64,000 nucleotides of DNA from the NCBI RefSeq assembly GCF_024519285.1, contig NZ_JAMZCY010000006.1, forward strand, positions 124,001 to 188,000, given 5' to 3'. This document shows positions 26,887-37,400 of the stretch, piece by piece. The position numbers were made by a program, and so were the translations under genes. The notes under the pieces were generated by a model. That model had not been told where the DNA came from. It did not search any database and worked only from the letters and a program-made list of their open reading frames with translations. The first letter of the stretch is position 1, and every line of letters starts with the position of its first letter. The stretch comes from Cohnella sp. WQ 127256 (GTDB taxonomy: Bacteria > Bacillota > Bacilli > Paenibacillales > Paenibacillaceae).

Positions 26887-28162
26887 ACTTAAACAGCAGC
26901 TCAGCGCTATCCCCATTCCTTCCGGGATTCGTCAAAAGAGTCAGCTGGGCATTGAACAAGCCATGTTGGAGCAACAAGAAGACAGCCGTCGAAAGAACAA
27001 GAGGGTCAGGCGGAGAGTGGGTGCAATTGTCGCAGCTCTTGCCCTAATATTTCTGTCAACAGATCTCATGAATCATAATTATGTCTGGGCCTCAATACAA
27101 AAGGCGCTTCAGTTCGTGCCTGGCATTGGCATTGTCAAAGAGGAAGATTCATCATCGGAACGGTACGTTCTGAAGCAACCGATTTCTTTGAATGTTGGGG
27201 AAGGGTCCATTATGATTACCGGTATTCTGTCAGATGAAGATATGACTTATATCACGATGGTGGGAAAGAATACGCAAAGGTTCGAAAGTATTACTTTAGT
27301 AAGTGAACAAGGAGCCGAGTATAACTTAAGAAGCTCCACGGCCTCTTGGAGTTCGACGGAGTGGACGTCTGGATTCTGGCATAAAGGTAAGCTAAATATT
27401 GGTGGGGAAAACATCAAGCTGATCTTCCCTTTGGAACCTACAATCGAAGTGCCTATTACTCTCGCGAAAGCCGAAACGGTTTCCAGTTATCAGGATATGG
27501 GAGAAACAGCTACTGCAAACGGCGTATCCATTACCGCAATTGCCGACCGGGTAGGAGAGCAGGCGAGGATCTCATTCGTTGCTCGTCATTCCGAGGACTT
27601 TGACATTAGCGATTACGGGATATATGGCGTGCATATGCATGATGAGAGTCAAAAGTTATATGTATTAAATGACACCGGCAAAAAGGTAGAAATCGAGCAT
27701 ATTCGAGGCGTTAGTAGTCCTGCAAGCGAGTTTTACTTCGGATTGTCGGGAAAAGCAGGAGGGCACTATACGTTATCTCTACCCGAAATTAGTGTGACTT
27801 ATAAGGATGAGGTCTCGATTAAGGTATCGACAGAAGCGAAACAGCTATGGAATCAAACCTTCGAAATCGCCGGATTTCCGGTAACGATCACACGGATCGA
27901 AAAGCTAAAAGAAAACGGGCTTAGGGTGTATATGGATTTTCATTATAACGAGGAAGCGCCTGCATCTCTATATAACCTCGACATAGAGGGATTTAGCAAC
28001 GTCGCCAAACTAAATGAGCGTACCGGTGCAATTGATTACATCGAATTTGAAGTTGAACCAGGTAGTAAGCAAGTTAACTTAAAGTTAATTAGACCGGGAG
28101 TTATCATGAGGGGACCATGGCAATTTGAATTTGCGGAAGAAAGCTTTAAGGTAGGGAAATAA
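26873..28162 (+). CDS. Probable anti-sigma factor, single-pass membrane protein (DUF4179-like)
   Basis: This 429-residue protein has a cytoplasmic N-terminal region of about 45 residues with basic RRKNKRVRRR, one transmembrane helix (VGAIVAALALIFLSTDLM) and a large extracytoplasmic domain. This is the layout of ECF anti-sigma factors; resemblance to DUF4179 proteins is my best guess. ATG 26873 follows AGAGGGGG and overlaps the last 14 bases of the sigma reading frame, so the pair is translationally coupled. If the sigma gene is truly broken, this gene may be an orphan regulator, and coupling would fail unless readthrough occurs. A terminator follows at 28266. Confidence 0.7.
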   Translation: MSPNKLKQQLSAIPIPSGIRQKSQLGIEQAMLEQQEDSRRKNKRVRRRVGAIVAALALIFLSTDLMNHNYVWASIQKALQFVPGIGIVKEEDSSSERYVLKQPISLNVGEGSIMITGILSDEDMTYITMVGKNTQRFESITLVSEQGAEYNLRSSTASWSSTEWTSGFWHKGKLNIGGENIKLIFPLEPTIEVPITLAKAETVSSYQDMGETATANGVSITAIADRVGEQARISFVARHSEDFDISDYGIYGVHMHDESQKLYVLNDTGKKVEIEHIRGVSSPASEFYFGLSGKAGGHYTLSLPEISVTYKDEVSIKVSTEAKQLWNQTFEIAGFPVTITRIEKLKENGLRVYMDFHYNEEAPASLYNLDIEGFSNVAKLNERTGAIDYIEFEVEPGSKQVNLKLIRPGVIMRGPWQFEFAEESFKVGK

Positions 28163-28265
28163 GTTTCAGTTAAGAATAATGGTAACAAGTATAATCGCAC
28201 TGGCAATGTTATTTAAATGAAGAGGATCTTCTCTGTGAAGCTTCTCCTTGCCTTGCAATAGAGCG

Positions 28266-28307
28266 ACCTATATAATGGTAAGATATTCCTATTATATAGG
28301 TTTATTT
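28266..28307 (+). terminator. Terminator after the anti-sigma gene
   Basis: ACCTATATAAT (28266-28276) pairs perfectly with ATTATATAGGT (28291-28301), followed by TTATTTT. The stem is AT-rich, so the call is moderate. Confidence 0.6.
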
Positions 28308-28360
28308 TAATTCAAAGAAATTAATACCCTTTACATGTCAGAATGAAGGAAGCCTACCTC

Positions 28361-30091
28361 ATGAATGCCACGTTAGAGCTTGTCTTTATGATTGCGTCAA
28401 TGATGATGATGGGTTTCATTTTGCTTTCTATTTATAGGTTCAGAAAAGTTCGTGGTGTAAGTTATCTTGTCGGTGTAATCGTGTGTCGGATTATTTACGC
28501 GAGCGGTGTCATCCTAGAGAAAAGCAGCGATTTATTATTGGATAAGCTGTTTTTTCGCAATATCCATCAAACGGCGCTCAATTTAATGGTGCCGTTCTTT
28601 TTATTGTTTACACTTGAATTAATCGCTCGCGACAGGTTATTAAGGACGCGATGGAAGGTTATGCTTTTCGTGGTGTTCGCGCTATGGTCGCTTCTGATGT
28701 GGTTCGATTCAGATCTTCATATGATCTATCGCTCGATTGAGCTCTATGACGGCCATTTAGTCACTATGAAAACTGTATATTCCATTACGTTTGCTATGAT
28801 GTGCTACAGTATTGTGGTTGTATGTATGTACTTTCTATTTCAGTATATAAGGAATATTCGTCATGATTTGCGTAAGCCGGTGATGTGGGTTCTGTTTCTT
28901 GCTTCATTTTCTTTTATACTTGAGATTGTAAAATACTTGAATCCCGAATGGTCGCCATGGCTACTTCCGTTGACGGTTTATTGTGGATTTATAGGTATGT
29001 TAATGCTCGTTATTATACTGCGTTATAAATTTTTCTCTATCGTTCCTTTTGCTAGGAACATGGTGCTTGATACCCTTCAGGAAAGTATTCTGATCGCGAA
29101 TGCTTCAGGGCAGATCATTGACAGCAATAAGCAAGCCTCTCAGTGGTTTGAGAAGATGGGTTATTCAGCTATATCCGGCCGAAATATCGCAGAGCTGCTA
29201 GAGCAGTGGCCCAATTGGCATATGCTTTGTGAGTCTATGCAGCAGGGTAATGTGGAAATTGACATTTGGCTAGATGGAGAAAGAAAAATTTACAGTGTGA
29301 ATGTATATCAATTGCGTACACAGCGTCGACGGAGGCAGGGCAGTATTTCTCTTATCTTTGATATTACGGAGAAGCAACGGCATCTGGAGCAGATTGCACA
29401 GCTTAACCAGTTGAAGGACCAACTGTTTACAATTGTGTCACACGATATTCGAAGTCCGTTGGCGCTGCAGTTTCAACTTGTTGAATTGTTAGAGGAAGAT
29501 AGTGACAGCTTCGAAACGGATCATCGGGAAATCATCGAGAGGCTGGCTAATCAGACTCGCACCACACTCGGAATGGCTAATAATTTGTTAGAGTGGTTCC
29601 GCAGCCAGAGAGAAGACATGGTTCTTCATCCACAGTTACTGGAGCTGTCTGAGGTTGTGGAGGATTGCTGTCATATACTGCATATTACAAGCGAGTCCAA
29701 ACAAATTACAGTGAATAACAACATTGCTTCAGGTACTCAAGTGTATGCTGATCGGGAAGCTGTCGGGCTAATTATCCGCAATTTGTTATCCAACGCCATC
29801 AAATTTACTGGAACAGGTGGTTCAGTCGATGTGAATGCACAGTTATCGGAGGGCATGGTGATTATTTCCGTCCGCGATAATGGGGTTGGTATGGAAGAAG
29901 AGCAGGTTCGTCAGCTATTTGGTGAGAAGCAGCTCAACTCATTGAACGGCACGCTGGGAGAGAGGGGAACGGGACTTGGACTGCTCGTAAGTCGGCAGTT
30001 CGTACAACGAAGCGGTGGGCGTTTGTGGGTGGAAAGCAAAGCGGGGCAAGGGAGCGTATTTCATTTCACCGTGAGAGGAGGTACACCCTGA
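28361..30091 (+). CDS. Membrane histidine kinase with 7TM-type sensor and PAS domain
   Basis: This 576-residue sensor kinase has an N-terminal 7TM-like region (about residues 5-220, seven or eight hydrophobic helices). A PAS domain follows near 240-350, then HisKA with the H-box FTIVSHDIRSPLALQF and an HATPase domain with N-box NLLSNAIKF, G1 DNGVGM and G2 GERGTGLGLL. The start ATG 28361 follows AAGGAAG by about eight bases. The stop overlaps the response regulator start by one base, so they form a two-component operon. The signal is unknown; 7TM kinases usually sense small molecules or envelope changes. Confidence 0.9.
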   Translation: MNATLELVFMIASMMMMGFILLSIYRFRKVRGVSYLVGVIVCRIIYASGVILEKSSDLLLDKLFFRNIHQTALNLMVPFFLLFTLELIARDRLLRTRWKVMLFVVFALWSLLMWFDSDLHMIYRSIELYDGHLVTMKTVYSITFAMMCYSIVVVCMYFLFQYIRNIRHDLRKPVMWVLFLASFSFILEIVKYLNPEWSPWLLPLTVYCGFIGMLMLVIILRYKFFSIVPFARNMVLDTLQESILIANASGQIIDSNKQASQWFEKMGYSAISGRNIAELLEQWPNWHMLCESMQQGNVEIDIWLDGERKIYSVNVYQLRTQRRRRQGSISLIFDITEKQRHLEQIAQLNQLKDQLFTIVSHDIRSPLALQFQLVELLEEDSDSFETDHREIIERLANQTRTTLGMANNLLEWFRSQREDMVLHPQLLELSEVVEDCCHILHITSESKQITVNNNIASGTQVYADREAVGLIIRNLLSNAIKFTGTGGSVDVNAQLSEGMVIISVRDNGVGMEEEQVRQLFGEKQLNSLNGTLGERGTGLGLLVSRQFVQRSGGRLWVESKAGQGSVFHFTVRGGTP

Positions 30092-31206
30092 TGAAAGTTC
30101 TCATTGTTGATGATGAGCCTGCGATGCTCCTGGTGATGAAGCGAATGTTATCGACGATGGAAGACGTGGAGCTTGTTGGAAGCTTCTGCAGTGCGGCAGA
30201 GGCGCTCAACTTCGTTCGGGACTGTGACGTGGATCTTGCAATCCTGGACATCATGATTGCTGAGGATGACGGTTTAGAGCTGGCCCGTCGCTTGCGTTCG
30301 ATTCGTGCTGAGCTTGCCATTGTGTTTACAACCTCGCATGCAGAATTTGCGATGGACGCTTACGATGTTTATCCATTGGACTATATAGTTAAGCCGATTT
30401 CCAGAATACGCCTGACCCAGACGATCGCAAGAGCGGCTAACATGTATAGCGCTGCAACCTATGATACTGGTGATCTCGTACCTAACCAGCTGATGGTTCG
30501 GGGAATGGGGTGCTTCGAGGTCAGCAGCAAGCAAGAAGGTTCAGTGAAATGGATTTCCAAAAAAAGTATGGAATTGTTCGCCTATTTGCTCACTAGTAGA
30601 GGTCGGAGTGTAGCGAAAATCCGGATTTTGGAGGATATTTTCCCAGAGATGCCTGTTAAGAATGCGGAAACTTACCTCAATACAGCGGTCTACCAGCTTA
30701 GGAAGGTTTTATCGCTACAAGGGTTCAAGGATGTCGTTATTTCAGCACAAGAACAGTATCGTGTGGATATGGATCAGATCGTCGTTGATTTTATTCGATT
30801 TGAACTGGTTATGGAGGAAATGATAGAGATCAACGAAGATAATGAAGCTGCGGCTATAGAGGTAGAGAAAGAATACATAGGCGAGCTGTTCGAGGGCAAG
30901 TGCTATGATTGGGCAAATGCGGAAAAAGAACGACTAACGATGTTGTTTGTTTCATTCTTGAAGCGTCTTGCAAGCTGGTTGCTGGCACGTAAACGGTTCA
31001 GTGAAGCAGCACAAATGGCTAAGAAAATCTTATCCCGTAATGAGTTTGATGAAGAATCAAGCCTACTGATGTTGAATATATTCGCTACGATGGGAGATCG
31101 GCAGTCGCTCCATAACTATTATGAACGCTATACACAATTGCTACTACTAGAGCTTGGCATGCAGCCTTCGACGAAAATTCAGCAGCTCATTCAGCGATTT
31201 CAGTGA
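30091..31206 (+). CDS. Response regulator with winged-helix and SARP/BTAD domains
   Basis: This 371-residue regulator has a receiver domain at residues 1-120 with acidic residues D8 and D9, phospho-acceptor D53 and K in LDYIVKP. A trans_reg_C-like winged helix occupies about 145-230 (KSMELFAYLLTSRGRSVAKI). A C-terminal bacterial transcriptional activation (BTAD) helical repeat region follows. ATG 30091 overlaps the kinase stop TGA. This output architecture, which resembles SARP regulators, is less common in Firmicutes than OmpR or NarL types. The stop at 31206 is only four bases from the start of an SLH relic, showing that a recombination junction lies directly behind the gene. Confidence 0.88.
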   Translation: MKVLIVDDEPAMLLVMKRMLSTMEDVELVGSFCSAAEALNFVRDCDVDLAILDIMIAEDDGLELARRLRSIRAELAIVFTTSHAEFAMDAYDVYPLDYIVKPISRIRLTQTIARAANMYSAATYDTGDLVPNQLMVRGMGCFEVSSKQEGSVKWISKKSMELFAYLLTSRGRSVAKIRILEDIFPEMPVKNAETYLNTAVYQLRKVLSLQGFKDVVISAQEQYRVDMDQIVVDFIRFELVMEEMIEINEDNEAAAIEVEKEYIGELFEGKCYDWANAEKERLTMLFVSFLKRLASWLLARKRFSEAAQMAKKILSRNEFDEESSLLMLNIFATMGDRQSLHNYYERYTQLLLLELGMQPSTKIQQLIQRFQ

Positions 31207-31210
31207 CCAC

Positions 31211-31549
31211 TTTCTCAATCAAATAATTACCAACGGCTTTGCTGACGGAACATTCCGTCCAAATGATAAGATTACGAGAGAGCAAGCAATGACCATTATG
31301 TCTGTGGCTATGAAAATGACGGAGTTGAAAAAAACACTTCCTGCGAAAACGCCAAACGAATTGCTTGGATCATTTGTAGATGCAGGAAAAGTTTCCAAGT
31401 GGGCAAAGAGTGGCGTAACCGATAGCTTGCTAGCGGATATCTTTTCTGATAAAACGAGTACAATGCTTGCACCTCAAGCGTCTATAACGAAAGCCGAAGT
31501 AACTGTCATTATCAAGCGACTGCCACAAAATTCCAAATTGATTAATTGA
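31211..31549 (+). pseudogene. SLH-domain relic (C-terminal end of an S-layer-type protein)
   Basis: The frame from 31211 to the stop at 31547-31549 encodes one and a half SLH domains: FLNQIITNGFADGTFRPNDK then ITREQAMTIMSV, followed by LLGSFVDAGKVSKWAK and SITKAEVTVIIKRLPQNSKL. The ending is typical of C-terminal SLH triplets in Paenibacillus surface proteins. There is no start codon or ribosome site of its own, the first SLH half is missing, and the piece abuts the stop of the response regulator gene. It still has a strong terminator at 31599. Confidence 0.8.
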
Positions 31550-31598
31550 ACTTATCTCGCGCAACTTATCTCACGTATAGGAAAATCCTTATCATTAG

Positions 31599-31645
31599 AA
31601 ATGCAAACAAGTACCCATCCAATCGATGGGTACTTGTTTGCATTT
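31599..31645. terminator. Very strong hairpin, probable bidirectional terminator
   Basis: A perfect 21-base stem (31599-31619 with 31625-31645) with a five-base loop CAATC. Its ends are AAATGC and GCATTT, so short T-runs exist on both strands. It most likely ended the lost SLH gene and now ends the two-component operon. Confidence 0.75.
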
Positions 31646-31662
31646 CAATATATGTTAAAAGA

Positions 31663-31700
31663 TCATGAACGATCAAGCTAATCATTAAAAAACAAGCTAC
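31663..31700 (+). repeat. 38-base dispersed repeat, copy 1
   Basis: This stretch matches 40181-40218 with three mismatches; the shared 3' part includes AATCATTAAAAAACAAGCTA. Copy 1 lies 135 bases before the beta-mannosidase gene. Beyond the 38 bases a weaker similarity continues (ATGTACATTAAGAG against ATGTGCGTTAAAG). It is either a shared upstream control element or a relic of the same lost sequence. Confidence 0.7.
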
Positions 31701-31834
31701 ATATTCATAATCCTGCGATGTACATTAAGAGACATCCGGCAGAGATGATGAGCGGGAGGTTAGCTAGAGAGAAATGAAATTGAAGGGTTCCGCGAGCTAG
31801 AACATATTTAACGTTGATAGGAGATGACGGTGAA

Positions 31835-34360
31835 GTGGAAATAAGCTTAAGCGGTGATGACTGGACGCTAACAGGCTGGCATCATCTTCAGTGGCACGTG
31901 CATTCATCTATGGAGCTGGGCAGTTCATTCCACGCACCAGTTCCCTGTATTAAAGCGGTGGTACCCGGTGCGGTACAGCAAGATTTAATGGCAGCAGGAT
32001 GGCTATCCAATCCTAATGAAGGTTTAAACAGCTTGAATCACGAATGGGTCAATCATCGGGATTGGGTATTCGAGAAGTCCTTCGAAGTATCAGAGGAATG
32101 GCTTCAGGATCGGTGCGAATTGATATTCGATGGACTAGACGATGTAGGAGAAATCTATCTCAATGGAGTTAAGCTGGCTGATTTCGAAGGGATGTTTAAG
32201 CCAATCCGGCTTGATGTTACCGGACTTATTCGTAATCGCGATGAGGGTGTAAACCGGCTGCTGGTCGCTTTTTTTCCAAGTCGGGAGGTCTACGGGCAAT
32301 ATGGATATTCCAACAGGATAGAGGTATTGAAGTCGCGATTTAACTATGGCTGGGACTGGTGTCCGCGAATCGTTCCGGTTGGAATATGGCAAAGTGTGCG
32401 ATTGTTAACATACCGCGGGCTTAAAATTACGGATTTCTACCCCGATGCTTCCTTAGAGAATGATCTGACAATAGGGCATGTACACTTTAAAACGGAGATA
32501 GAGGTATTGTCGCCAGGGTGCTTTACCTTTGAATATAAGGTAATGAATAGCGATGGGCAGACAATCTATATCAACCAATCATCAGCGGCGCTTCGAGCGG
32601 GCAGAACAATGTTGGAGCAGCATATATCCCTCGCCGATGTGAAGCCCTGGTGGCCTAATGGTTATGGAGAGCATCCGGTCTATTCCACTATTCTGACAGT
32701 TTGGGATGCGGAGGGACGAACATGCGATGTTCGGACCAGAAGCATCGGATTCCGGAACATCAAGTTTATCCAGAATGAGCAAGCGCCGGCAGGATCTCTT
32801 CCCTATACGCTGCTTCTTAATGGAAAGCGCATCTTTATGAAGGGTGTCAATTGGGTGCCGATTAATCCTTATTATGGAGGCGTATCCCAATCGGACTATG
32901 AGCGTTACTTAAGCCGGTTCAAAGCGATGAATGTGAATGTATTGCGGGTTTGGGGTGGCGGCATAACAGAGAAAGAGCCGTTCTATGACTATTGCAACCA
33001 GAATGGACTGATGGTATGGCAGGAATTTCTGCAATCCTCCAGCGGCATTAATAATTGTCCTCCGGACAGTGCCGTATTTTTGAAGCAATTGGAGGAAGTG
33101 TCCCGAATCGCTATCATCGAGAAACGAGCACATCCAAGCTTGATCATTTGGTGCGGCGGCAATGAACTCATGTGGGATAATTTTCGACCAGTAAATGAAA
33201 ACCACTCCAATATTGCGCTGCTTAAACGTATTGTTGACGAGCTGGATCCCCACAAGTATTTTTTGCCGGCAAGTGCATCCGGTCCACGCTTCACCGCTTC
33301 TGAAGATGAATTTGGTCTAGGTGTGCATCATGACGTGCATGGCCCTTGGGTTTATTCGGGGGAGGAGTCACACTATCGTTACTTCAATGGAGACGATGCT
33401 TTATTTCGCTCGGAGAGCGGAACGCCAGGTACTTCGAGGGTGGAAATGATCAGAAAATGGGCAGGCAAGCAATCCTGTTGGCCGCCAACCAAGGACAATC
33501 CCTATTGGAATCATCGCGGCTCATGGTGGCTCCAGTGGGATCAATTGACCGAATTGTTTGGCAGTTGGGACAAGGAAAATGAAGAGTTAGACGCCTACTG
33601 CCAAGCAAGCAGATATTTGCAAATGGAATCGCTGCGATATATGGCGGAGTCTGTGCGTCGTCGAGAACCGCAATCCTCCGGTTTCATCGTATGGATGGGT
33701 AACGAGCCGTTTGCCAACAATGCCAACACTTCGCTCATTGAATTCGATGGGGTGCCGAAGCCTGCTTACTATGCTCTTAAAAAGGCTTTCGCCAAGTTTC
33801 ATGTTTCAGCATCATACGAGCGGTTGACTTATAAGACTGGTGAGCGATTCTCGGCATCGGTTTATGTACATGATGAAGAAGGTCTCCAGGAGTGTACGGT
33901 TACATGCAGGATCTATTCCGCTGACGGCATGTTGCTGCTGGAGAGAGTATTTGAGTCCGATTTGCTTACAGTCGTGAACAAGATCGGCTCGATCGAATGG
34001 GATGTTAAGCCATTGGAGCATTCCTTATTTATCGTATCATTGACAACAACAAGCCGCGGTGGAGTAGTGGCCGACAATCGCTATTTGTTCACCATAGACG
34101 CAATCGCGCCGTTGGCGCCATTGCGGTCACTTCCACAGGCCAAAATCAGGTTGCTGAAAAAGGACGAAGGAATCGTGCTAGTTAACGATTCGCATATCTG
34201 TGCCGTCGGTTTGATGTTGATTGAACGGGATGCCGGTCGCATGCTGCAATTGGATCGCAATGATTTGATCTTAATGCCTGGAGAGCAGCAAGCTGTTCGA
34301 TGTGCTCAAGGATCGCTGGAACAGCAGGATTTATATATGGAGGGGCTAAACATCAGATGA
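31835..34360 (+). CDS. Beta-mannosidase, glycoside hydrolase family 2
   Basis: This 841-residue cytoplasmic enzyme releases mannose from the non-reducing end of beta-mannosides. It has the GH2 order: sugar-binding N domain (FDGLDDVGEIYLNG), immunoglobulin-like domain, TIM barrel and C-terminal domains. The acid/base is E444 in CGGNEL and the nucleophile is E527 in RSESGTPG, both in beta-mannosidase context. No signal peptide is present. GTG 31835 is chosen, 11 bases after AGGAG; TTG 31814 lies ahead of that site. It starts the mannoside region and has a second, more GC-rich GH2 paralogue at 46671. Confidence 0.9.
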   Translation: MEISLSGDDWTLTGWHHLQWHVHSSMELGSSFHAPVPCIKAVVPGAVQQDLMAAGWLSNPNEGLNSLNHEWVNHRDWVFEKSFEVSEEWLQDRCELIFDGLDDVGEIYLNGVKLADFEGMFKPIRLDVTGLIRNRDEGVNRLLVAFFPSREVYGQYGYSNRIEVLKSRFNYGWDWCPRIVPVGIWQSVRLLTYRGLKITDFYPDASLENDLTIGHVHFKTEIEVLSPGCFTFEYKVMNSDGQTIYINQSSAALRAGRTMLEQHISLADVKPWWPNGYGEHPVYSTILTVWDAEGRTCDVRTRSIGFRNIKFIQNEQAPAGSLPYTLLLNGKRIFMKGVNWVPINPYYGGVSQSDYERYLSRFKAMNVNVLRVWGGGITEKEPFYDYCNQNGLMVWQEFLQSSSGINNCPPDSAVFLKQLEEVSRIAIIEKRAHPSLIIWCGGNELMWDNFRPVNENHSNIALLKRIVDELDPHKYFLPASASGPRFTASEDEFGLGVHHDVHGPWVYSGEESHYRYFNGDDALFRSESGTPGTSRVEMIRKWAGKQSCWPPTKDNPYWNHRGSWWLQWDQLTELFGSWDKENEELDAYCQASRYLQMESLRYMAESVRRREPQSSGFIVWMGNEPFANNANTSLIEFDGVPKPAYYALKKAFAKFHVSASYERLTYKTGERFSASVYVHDEEGLQECTVTCRIYSADGMLLLERVFESDLLTVVNKIGSIEWDVKPLEHSLFIVSLTTTSRGGVVADNRYLFTIDAIAPLAPLRSLPQAKIRLLKKDEGIVLVNDSHICAVGLMLIERDAGRMLQLDRNDLILMPGEQQAVRCAQGSLEQQDLYMEGLNIR

Positions 34361-34472
34361 AAAGACAGAATTCATGATAAATCATGCAATGAATGAATAT
34401 TCGAATGCTTGTTAGAGAGAAGGATGTGGTAGTTTTAATGCAAAGTCAATTCAAACAAATGGGGTGGTATTG

Positions 34473-37400
34473 ATGGGAAAAGCTACGAAGATAATGATCA
34501 CCATTTTAATTTGTATTGCTTCAACCTTTAGTGGTTACCAAGTTTCCACTGCAACAGGAAAAACCGTCTATTATTTCAAAGCGTATGATCTGGCCGGTTA
34601 CAATGACCCAGAAACTGGATTACCTAGTACTCTGCTTGGGATGTCAGACTATGTCGCATTAAAAATCGTGCAAGGGGTTGTAAACAGGACGGAACCTAAT
34701 CTCTTTGTAGATCAAAGCCTAAATTATTACACTGACAGCGATATACACTGGAAAGCCTATTATGAGAACAAAGGATACACCTTCGTCACGTTAAATTCAA
34801 TCGGTGAGGTGTATGACACCTTCAAAAGCTATTTCAATGGTGTAGTCACCTTCAATCACACGCTTACCACGGACCTGTACCATTGGCCGGAGCTTGATAT
34901 GGCTGCTGTGGTGGGATCTCTTACCGACAGAATACCGATCTTATCCTCACAGGTTAGCCATTTTCAAACCGAATATGGTCTATACCCTGCTACAACTTTG
35001 ACTCTTACGGATAGCTTTATGGATTATCCAGATGCCCCCAGTATAATAAGCGGGAGGCTCGAAACCTATGGATGGACTACGCCGTTGCAAGCTTATGAAT
35101 GGGGTTATAATCATTTGCTGAAATATTGTAACCCTCATGAGTTTCATCATATGGCTGAAGAATCCTTTGACCTGGCGGCAGAAAGAAAAATGTTCTATGC
35201 ATACCTTCTATCAGGGGATTCGAATCAATTTAACCTCTTAAAAAGTATTTACGGCTATTATGATGCTAGGAATGCTTCATTCCCTGTATGGGGTTGGGTT
35301 CAACAGGAAGATATAGATCTCGATGCCATGGCACCCTATGGTGGGTATATCAAGATGGCGGGCAGTACCAACTTATCATTTCATAATAAAATACCGACTG
35401 CAGAAAATTCTTTCAAACATAATGTGAACTACACTATGGATAATACAACGTTAGATGAAGATAAGTATTACATCACATTTACTGCCTCCGAGAATGATAC
35501 GCCTAAAGCTGTCACGACATTCCAGTTCGGATCGTGGCTTGACGACAATAGAGGAGAAGTTCCGATCAACTGGGGATTCGAGGCAAGTATGGCGGAAGAA
35601 ACACCTGCACTAGCAGAATATTATTACGCAGCTGCGACAGATAATGACTATTTCTTTAGCGGTGGGGCTACACCGCTAGGATTTGCCGATTATGATGAAA
35701 TGCCCGTGGATGCAAGAAATGACATTAAAAATCGTGGTGCGATTCTAATGAATAAGGTAGATCAAAGATTTCTTGATTTATACAGCGGTTATGGGGCGAT
35801 CGGTCCATTCGATCCTGCCATCTATGAAGATTTGGGCGGAGCGTTAGGGCTAGACGCCTTCGTGTCGGAAATTCCGTCGGGCGATTATCAAGTATGGGGT
35901 AATACTTTCGTGTCGGGCAGATCAAACATGTATCCGCTAAGACAAACTGACTTCAGTGATGACTTCTCAAGTGGTACCGGCAAATGGACATCAGCAAGTG
36001 GGACTTGGGCAATTGAAGGAGGGGAATTCAGTCAGAGCAGCACCGCCCTTACCCAACGCCTGGCTTATGCGACTAGCGGCGTGCACACTTATGTGAATGC
36101 GGATGTCAGGCTTAGCAAGCAAGCCTCCGTATCAGGCTCGGCCGGAATTGTCTTCAGGAAGGGAACGGGTGACAATTATTACTGGTTCTATTTGAAGGAT
36201 GGCAACAAGGCAGGCCTTATGAAGGTGGTTAATGGAACCCAGACGATTCTCGGGACAGAAGTGGACTTCACACATCAAGCGGATACGTTCTATGATCTTA
36301 GAATTGTTGCATCAGGTACATCTCTCAAAGGTTACGTTAACAATAAGCTCGTAATTGATATAACAGATGCAACTTTCACATCTGGATCACTAGGATTGGC
36401 AACCGGATCATCCCATACTCACTTTGATGAGATAAAGGCTGTATCTACTACACAAGCACAACAGATTATCAATTATATTAAGAGTCAAACCGTCGATATC
36501 GCAAAAGCAAAACCCTCTTTTCTCTCAGGTTACTATGGCTATATGTTTACAGGAGAGGCTGAAAAAAACCAGTATGGTCATGAGCCCGGAGCAGGGCAGG
36601 TGATGGCTGTAAATCCGACAATTCTAAAGGAAGTCCAAGATACGCTAAATGCTTTATTTCCTGGTCAATATAAATTTGCCAGATTAGATGAAATGGTGTC
36701 TGCACAAAGGTTGTATGCTGATCGATTAATAACGAGTATGCACGATGACTTGAATGATTTCTCGAAGATGCATAGTCATAGCCCGAATTTGTATTTCGAC
36801 ACAAGCGGTCCAACGAATTTTAATGGAGATGCTTCAAGGCTGACTAGGAATTCGAATACAGAGGAATACGCGGTCTATAAGACTCCTTCGATGACAAGGG
36901 ATTTAACTGGTTTTTCAGCAGAAGGATGGTTCTGGCCCGATGAAGCCATTACAGATTATGCGTTCTACACTTCGCCGGATAACATAACCTATACGTCATT
37001 TACCTCGTCGACAACGACAGTAAGCGGAACGGGATCGGTCTGGAACAAAGTAATATATAATGGAAGCAATCTGCCTGCTGGGACAAAATTTATAAAGATT
37101 GTGTATAAACATAATTCGTCGAATTATTGGAATCCACAGTTGGGCAGCTTTGAAATCCTCACTGAGCCTATATCCGAGACAGTGACCGATGACATGAATG
37201 ATTGGTCGAAAGTATTCAGTCATAGTGCGAGCCTCTTTATCGACGCAAGCGGTCAAGCGAATTTTAATGGAGACGCATCAAGGCTTGCCAGGACTTCGAA
37301 TACAGAGGAATATGTTGTCTATAAGACGCCTGCAACAGCTCAATCTATGACAAGCTTCTCGGCGGATGGATGGTTTTGGCCCGATGAAGCCATTACAGAT

